Shown piece after piece: positions 60,189-64,000 of a stretch of DNA of 64,000 nucleotides (its first letter is position 1; each line of letters opens with the position of its first letter). Position numbers and translations under genes: made by a program. Below the pieces are notes generated by a model. That model did no database searches. It had not been told where the DNA came from and saw only the letters and a program-made list of their open reading frames with translations. Source of the DNA: Cellulomonas sp. (GTDB taxonomy: Bacteria; Actinomycetota; Actinomycetes; Actinomycetales; Cellulomonadaceae); NCBI RefSeq assembly GCF_015234515.1, contig NZ_JADGMY010000028.1, forward strand, positions 260,823 through 324,822. Reading direction: 5' to 3'.

Positions 60189-61399
60189 GCGCCGCACGGG
60201 CGCGGGCGGCCGCCGAGCGCGCCGCCCGCGACTCGTACGGCCGGCTCGTCGCGCTGCTCGCCGCACAGTCGGGGGACCTCGCGCTGGCCGAGGACGCCCT
60301 CGCGGACGCGTTCGAGCAGGCGCTGACGCGCTGGCCGGACGACGGCGTGCCGCGCACGCCCGACGCCTGGCTCCTGACCGTGGCCCGCAACCGCATCCGT
60401 GACGTGTGGCGCTCGGCGGCGCACCGCCGCACCGCCGCGCTCCCCGACGACGCCGCGAGCACCGACCTGGTCCACGAGGACCCGTTGGCGGACGTCGACC
60501 CGGCGGCCATCCCCGACCGTCGCCTGGCACTGCTGTTCGTGTGCGCGCACCCCGCCATCGCGCCGGAGGTCCGCACGCCGCTGATGCTGCAGACCGTGCT
60601 CGGGCTGGACTCGGCGCAGGTCGCCACGGCGTTCGCGGTGTCACCGGCCGCGATGCAGCAGCGCCTCGTGCGGGCCAAGCGCCGGATCGCCCGGGCGCGG
60701 GTCCCGTTCGCCGTCCCGGACCGCACAGCGATGGCCGAGCGGCTGCCGCCCGTGCTGGAGGCGGTCTACGCCTGCGCCGCCGTCACCTGGCGGCAGGGCG
60801 CGCACGACCTCGCCGGGGAGGCCCGGCACCTCGCGCTGGTGCTCGCGGCGCTGCTGGGCGACGAGCCCGAGGCGTGGGCGCTCGCCGCGCTCGTGACCCT
60901 CTCGCTCGCCCGCCGGCAGCCGCCCGGTGCGTTCGTACCGCTCGACGAGCAGGACCCCGCGACGTGGGACGCCGACCTCCTCGCGGAGGGCGAGGCGCTG
61001 CTGCGCCGCGCGCAGCGGCCCGGAGTGCCCGGGCGGTTCCGCCTGGAGGCGGCGATCCAGGCGGTGCACGCCGACCGGCGTCGCACCGGCCGCACCGACT
61101 GGGCGGCGCTGCGCACCCTGTACGTCGCGCTCGACGCGGTCGCGCCGAGCCTGGGCGGGCGGGTCGCGCTGGCCGCGGTCGTCGGGCGGCTGGACGGCGC
61201 GGACGCGGGCCTGGCCGCGCTGCCGCCCGAGCCGTCGCCCGCGTTCCAGCCGTGGTGGGCGACGTGGGCGGACCTGCTGGCCCGGGCCGGGCACGGGGTC
61301 CGGGCGGCCGCGGCGTTCCGACGCGCGGCCGAGCTGACGGACGACGCCGACGTGCGCGCGTACCTCACGTCTCGCGCGGGGGCGCAGCGCGGCACGTGA
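60185..61399 (+). CDS. ECF42-type sigma factor with TPR extension
   Basis: 404-aa RNA polymerase sigma factor. Sigma region 2 (LVALLAAQSGDLALAEDALA, AFEQALTRWPDDG, then TVARNRIRDVWRS) and region 4 (LLFVCAHPAIAPEVRTPLML, AQVATAFAVS, MQQRLVRAKRRI) are followed by a long DUF6596/TPR-like C-terminal half (about 190-404). This build and the coupled DGPF partner define the ECF42 group, which has no classical anti-sigma factor; the C-terminal part is thought to control activity. Target promoters are unknown. Confidence 0.92.
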   Translation: MSAARARAAAERAARDSYGRLVALLAAQSGDLALAEDALADAFEQALTRWPDDGVPRTPDAWLLTVARNRIRDVWRSAAHRRTAALPDDAASTDLVHEDPLADVDPAAIPDRRLALLFVCAHPAIAPEVRTPLMLQTVLGLDSAQVATAFAVSPAAMQQRLVRAKRRIARARVPFAVPDRTAMAERLPPVLEAVYACAAVTWRQGAHDLAGEARHLALVLAALLGDEPEAWALAALVTLSLARRQPPGAFVPLDEQDPATWDADLLAEGEALLRRAQRPGVPGRFRLEAAIQAVHADRRRTGRTDWAALRTLYVALDAVAPSLGGRVALAAVVGRLDGADAGLAALPPEPSPAFQPWWATWADLLARAGHGVRAAAAFRRAAELTDDADVRAYLTSRAGAQRGT

Positions 61400-61418
61400 C
61401 GCGCGCTGCGACGACACC

Positions 61419-62291
61419 TCAGCTCACCGTGAGCACCGTGCCCGCGGGCACCTTGTCCCACAGCAGGTCCAGCACGTCCTCGCTCACGCGGATGCACCCG
61501 TTGGAGATGGGCCCGGTGGCCGCGAACGGACTGGTGTGGATCGCCGTGGCGGACGTCCCTGTCGCCGTGTCGTAGACGTCGATGGTCTCGCTCTGGCTCG
61601 ACAGCAGGAGCACGCGCGGCGTGTAGGTGCCCGGCTGCTCCCACTGCGACCCGACGACGAACTGCGGCACGGCCGGCGTCGGGGTCCCCGGCGCCCCGAC
61701 GGCCTTCACGGGGACCGTGCTGGTCGTGGTGCCGTCGTCGACCGTGAGCGTCAGCGCCGCGAGGTCCAGGTGCAGCCGCCAGTCGGTCCCCGCCGGCGCG
61801 GTGTCGTCCGCGCGGATCCACACGCTGCGTCCGTTCACCTGCGACGCGTCCTGGCTGGGCAGCGCGCCGCGCGTCGCGACGAGCACCCGCAGCCAGCCCC
61901 CGCGCTGGTCGATCACCGGCAGCACGGTCGGCACGTCGAGCGTCACCGCGGGCACGGCGGCGACCGGCGTGCCGTGCACCGCGTCGTACCCGGCCGTGTC
62001 ACGCAGGACGGACGCGGTCTTCCAGGTGCCGAGCGCGGGGTCGTCGTTGCGGCGCTGCTCGAGGCCGTCCGTGCCCGGCAGCCCGGGGACGAGGTTGCGG
62101 GGCTCGGCGACCGGCAGGGTCGACAGGTCGACGGCCGGGAGCGTCGGGGGTGCCGGGACAGCCGTCTTGGGAGCGTCGACGGGCGCGCGGACGACGACGG
62201 TCTCGGGGGTCGGCGCGTCGGCGCAGCCCGTCACCACCACGGCGCACAGCAGCGCCGCTGCCGCCAGCCGCACCCGCTCGGTCGTCCTCAC
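61419..62291 (-). CDS. L,D-transpeptidase (YkuD) lipoprotein
   Basis: 290 aa. A signal peptide with lipobox VVVTGC gives membrane lipidation outside the cell. The YkuD catalytic domain is C-terminal, with HTSPFAATGPISNGCIRVSE (His and the active Cys in SNGCIR). Such enzymes make 3-3 peptidoglycan cross-links or attach proteins. The middle region is a Pro/Val-rich linker followed by a beta domain. The promoter CACGAT lies 7 nt before GTG 62291 and overlaps the upstream ATG at 62300, so 62291 is preferred. It joins rpfB and the SLT gene as a third wall enzyme here. Confidence 0.9.
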   Translation of the reverse strand: MRTTERVRLAAAALLCAVVVTGCADAPTPETVVVRAPVDAPKTAVPAPPTLPAVDLSTLPVAEPRNLVPGLPGTDGLEQRRNDDPALGTWKTASVLRDTAGYDAVHGTPVAAVPAVTLDVPTVLPVIDQRGGWLRVLVATRGALPSQDASQVNGRSVWIRADDTAPAGTDWRLHLDLAALTLTVDDGTTTSTVPVKAVGAPGTPTPAVPQFVVGSQWEQPGTYTPRVLLLSSQSETIDVYDTATGTSATAIHTSPFAATGPISNGCIRVSEDVLDLLWDKVPAGTVLTVS

Positions 62292-62298
62292 CCCACCC

Positions 62299-62304
62299 AT
62301 CGTG
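62299..62304 (-). promoter_or_regulatory. -10 of leaderless transpeptidase mRNA
   Basis: CACGAT ends 7 nt (GGGTGGG) before GTG 62291. The divergent hexamer of the next gene is only 22 bp away. Confidence 0.45.
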
Positions 62305-62325
62305 CCCTTTCCACCGTCCCGACCC

Positions 62326-62331
62326 TACGAT
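62326..62331 (+). promoter_or_regulatory. -10 of leaderless LuxR/MalT-type gene
   Basis: TACGAT ends 7 nt (CGGCTCC) before ATG 62339. Confidence 0.55.
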
Positions 62332-62338
62332 CGGCTCC

Positions 62339-64000
62339 ATGGAGCGGCTGTGGCCGCTCACCGGCCGGGGCACGGAGCTGCGGGACGTCGCAGCTGCCGC
62401 TCGGCCCGGTGCGGCCGGGATCCTCGTGGCGGGCCCCGCAGGCGTGGGCAAGACGCGGCTCGCGCGCGAGAGCCTCGCGGAGCTCGCGCGCCGCGGCACG
62501 CGGGTGGTGTGGGCCGTGGGGAGCGAGGCGACGCGCCCCGTGCCGTTCGGTGCCTTCGCCGGGCTCGTGGACGTGCCGCCGGCGGACGCAGCCCCCGCGG
62601 TGGCCCGGATGATCGACCGCCTCGCCCGGCCGGGCCCGTTCGTGCTCGCGGTGGACGACGCCCACCTCCTCGACGACCTCTCCGCCGTCGTCCTCCACCG
62701 CGTCGTGCTCCGCGGGATCGCCCCCGCCGTGGTGACGGTGCGCGAGCCGGCGGCCGCACCCGACGTCGTCACCTCCCTGTGGAAGGACGAGCTCCTCCCA
62801 CGCCTCGACCTCGATCCGCTCGACCTGCCGACGACGACCTCACTCGTGTCCCAGGCCCTGCAGGGGCCGGTCGAGTCCGGGTCCGCGCAGCGGCTGTGGA
62901 CCCTCACCGGCGGCAGCCCCCTGCTCCTGCGGCACGTCCTCGCCGCCGAGGTCGCGTCGGGGCGTCTCAGCCCGGTCACCGGCCTGTGGCTGTGGTCGGG
63001 CGACGTGCAGGTCTCCTCAGGGCTCGCCACGCTCGTGGACCGGGAGATCGGCCGTCTCGAGCCTCCCGTGCGGGACGTCCTCGACCTCGTCGCCCTGGGT
63101 GAGCCCCTCGCGTGGGACACGCTGCTGTCGCTCGCGCCGCACACGGCCGTCGACGAGGCGGAACGGCCCGGACTCGTGCGCTCGGACCCGTCGGGCGGGG
63201 GAACCGCCCGCCTCGGGCACCCGGTGTACGGCGAGGTCCGCCGGGCACGGATGGGTACCGCCCGGGCGCGCCACCTGCGCGGCAGGCTCGTCTCCCGGCT
63301 CGCGACGGACGCGGACCCCATCACCCGAGCGGTCCTGCTGATGGACTCCGACGTGCCCCTGGACCGCGACCTGCTCCTGCAGGCCGCCGGGTCGGCCGTC
63401 GCCTTCCACGACCTCCCGCTCGCCGAGCGGCTCGCCCGCGCCGCTGCGGCGGACGGCGGGTGGGACGCGCGCCTGGTGCACGCGGCGACCCTGTCGTGGC
63501 TCACGCAGGGGGAGGCCGCCGACGCCGTGCTGCGGGACCTCGTCACCGACGCACCGGGCGGACCGGAGCGCGCCCGGGCCCGCGTCTACCGGGCGGGCAA
63601 CCTGCTGTTCACGCTGCGCCGCGCCGACGACGCCGCCCGTGTCGCGTCCCAGGCTCTCGGCGACCCGGACGCGGGCGCCGTGCGGATGCTGGTGGAGGCG
63701 ATGAGCGCCGTGATCGACGTCGCGCACGGCCGGGTGGCGCAGACGCTCGCCCGGTGCTCGGAGCTGGTGGGCCGCGAGCTGCCGGACGACCTGACCCGGT
63801 TGCTGGTCGTCTCGGCGCTGGCCGCGGCGGCCGCCGTCCGCGGAGACCTCGACAGCCTGGCGACCGCCGCGGCGGCGGGCGGCGCTGCCAAGCCGCTGCA
63901 CGGCATCCCGGCATTCGGCTTCGCCGACTGGCTCGTGACCGGCTACCGGCTCGCCGGGCTGCCGTCAGCGGCGCAGGACGTCGTCCGTGGGCTCGTCGCG
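62339..64000 (+). CDS. LuxR/MalT-type ATPase regulator (truncated by window)
   Basis: At least 554 codons; runs off the right edge without a stop. P-loop GPAGVGKTRLARE (about 32-44) and Walker B VLAVDDAHLLDD are intact, then winged-helix and TPR-like regions (LAERLARAAAADGG, ARARVYRAGNLLFTLRRAD). This is the build of LAL/MalT-type STAND regulators; a C-terminal LuxR HTH is expected beyond 64000 but not seen. Ligand unknown. The start is given by the leaderless promoter. Confidence 0.8.
   Translation, partial: MERLWPLTGRGTELRDVAAAARPGAAGILVAGPAGVGKTRLARESLAELARRGTRVVWAVGSEATRPVPFGAFAGLVDVPPADAAPAVARMIDRLARPGPFVLAVDDAHLLDDLSAVVLHRVVLRGIAPAVVTVREPAAAPDVVTSLWKDELLPRLDLDPLDLPTTTSLVSQALQGPVESGSAQRLWTLTGGSPLLLRHVLAAEVASGRLSPVTGLWLWSGDVQVSSGLATLVDREIGRLEPPVRDVLDLVALGEPLAWDTLLSLAPHTAVDEAERPGLVRSDPSGGGTARLGHPVYGEVRRARMGTARARHLRGRLVSRLATDADPITRAVLLMDSDVPLDRDLLLQAAGSAVAFHDLPLAERLARAAAADGGWDARLVHAATLSWLTQGEAADAVLRDLVTDAPGGPERARARVYRAGNLLFTLRRADDAARVASQALGDPDAGAVRMLVEAMSAVIDVAHGRVAQTLARCSELVGRELPDDLTRLLVVSALAAAAAVRGDLDSLATAAAAGGAAKPLHGIPAFGFADWLVTGYRLAGLPSAAQDVVRGLVA

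Overview
The window is a high-GC actinobacterial chromosome segment. It is most likely from a Cellulomonas-type member of the Micrococcales: the GC content is extreme, GTG and TTG starts are common, the core gene order is actinobacterial, and there are GH20, GH39 and GH15 glycosidases. I found about 52 protein genes, one tRNA-Ala, one probable small RNA, several operators and hairpins, and three kinds of tandem repeat. Five genes are shorter than about 60 codons, including a 39-codon secreted-peptide gene.

Layout. 0-12 kb: an intergenic repeat array, then two neighbouring cell-wall-lytic proteins on the same DUF348/G5 scaffold (an Rpf and an SLT-like protein), then tatD, metG, a PH-domain membrane protein, a PQQ-type sugar dehydrogenase and rsmI, all on the minus strand; pmt diverges from rsmI. 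12-17.6 kb: GH20 hexosaminidase, a YeaQ-type membrane protein, a eukaryotic-type UGPase, a lower-GC islet (two Atu4866-domain genes divergent from an MmyB-type regulator), and tRNA-Ala(CGC). 17.7-26.4 kb: SepX/GlpR-like protein, RimJ-like acetyltransferase, MoeA/Glp-like protein, 5-formyl-THF cyclo-ligase, penicillin acylase, FmdB zinc ribbon, SAF-domain protein and mscL. Together with rpf-tatD-metG and rsmI-pmt this follows the order I recall for Mycobacterium tuberculosis Rv0985c-Rv1009. 26.5-33.4 kb: a 1517-aa helicase-like protein with degraded ATPase motifs, a probable C-rich-loop sRNA and an MFS transporter. 33.5-37 kb: small hypotheticals, a secreted-peptide gene next to an HTH-TPR regulator, and a CPBP protease. 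37-40.4 kb: kinase, response regulator, kinase, with the two kinase cores recently homogenised. 40.4-48.3 kb: GH39, a LacI-regulator remnant, pfkB, surE, yihY, a LigD polymerase/phosphoesterase, a small acidic gene and an SDR. 48.4-54.5 kb: a 2004-aa repetitive surface protein. 54.6-64 kb: TPP enzyme, small acidic protein, arr, DUF4334 protein, GH15, a YCII/ECF42-type sigma pair, an L,D-transpeptidase and a truncated LuxR/MalT-type ATPase regulator.

Two signals stand out. First, a 39-codon gene encodes a signal peptide plus a 13-residue tail ending in Cys-Cys-Lys-Ala-Ile. It lies just downstream of, and co-directional with, an XRE-HTH plus TPR regulator, with a palindrome in its putative promoter. 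This is the layout of RRNPP-type peptide quorum sensing (Rap/Phr, PlcR/PapR), which is known from Firmicutes. Second, at least 17 genes have a -10 hexamer (YANNNT) ending exactly 6 or 7 nt before the start codon, which implies widespread leaderless transcription and fixes several starts. All functions are inferred from sequence alone; no database search was possible.
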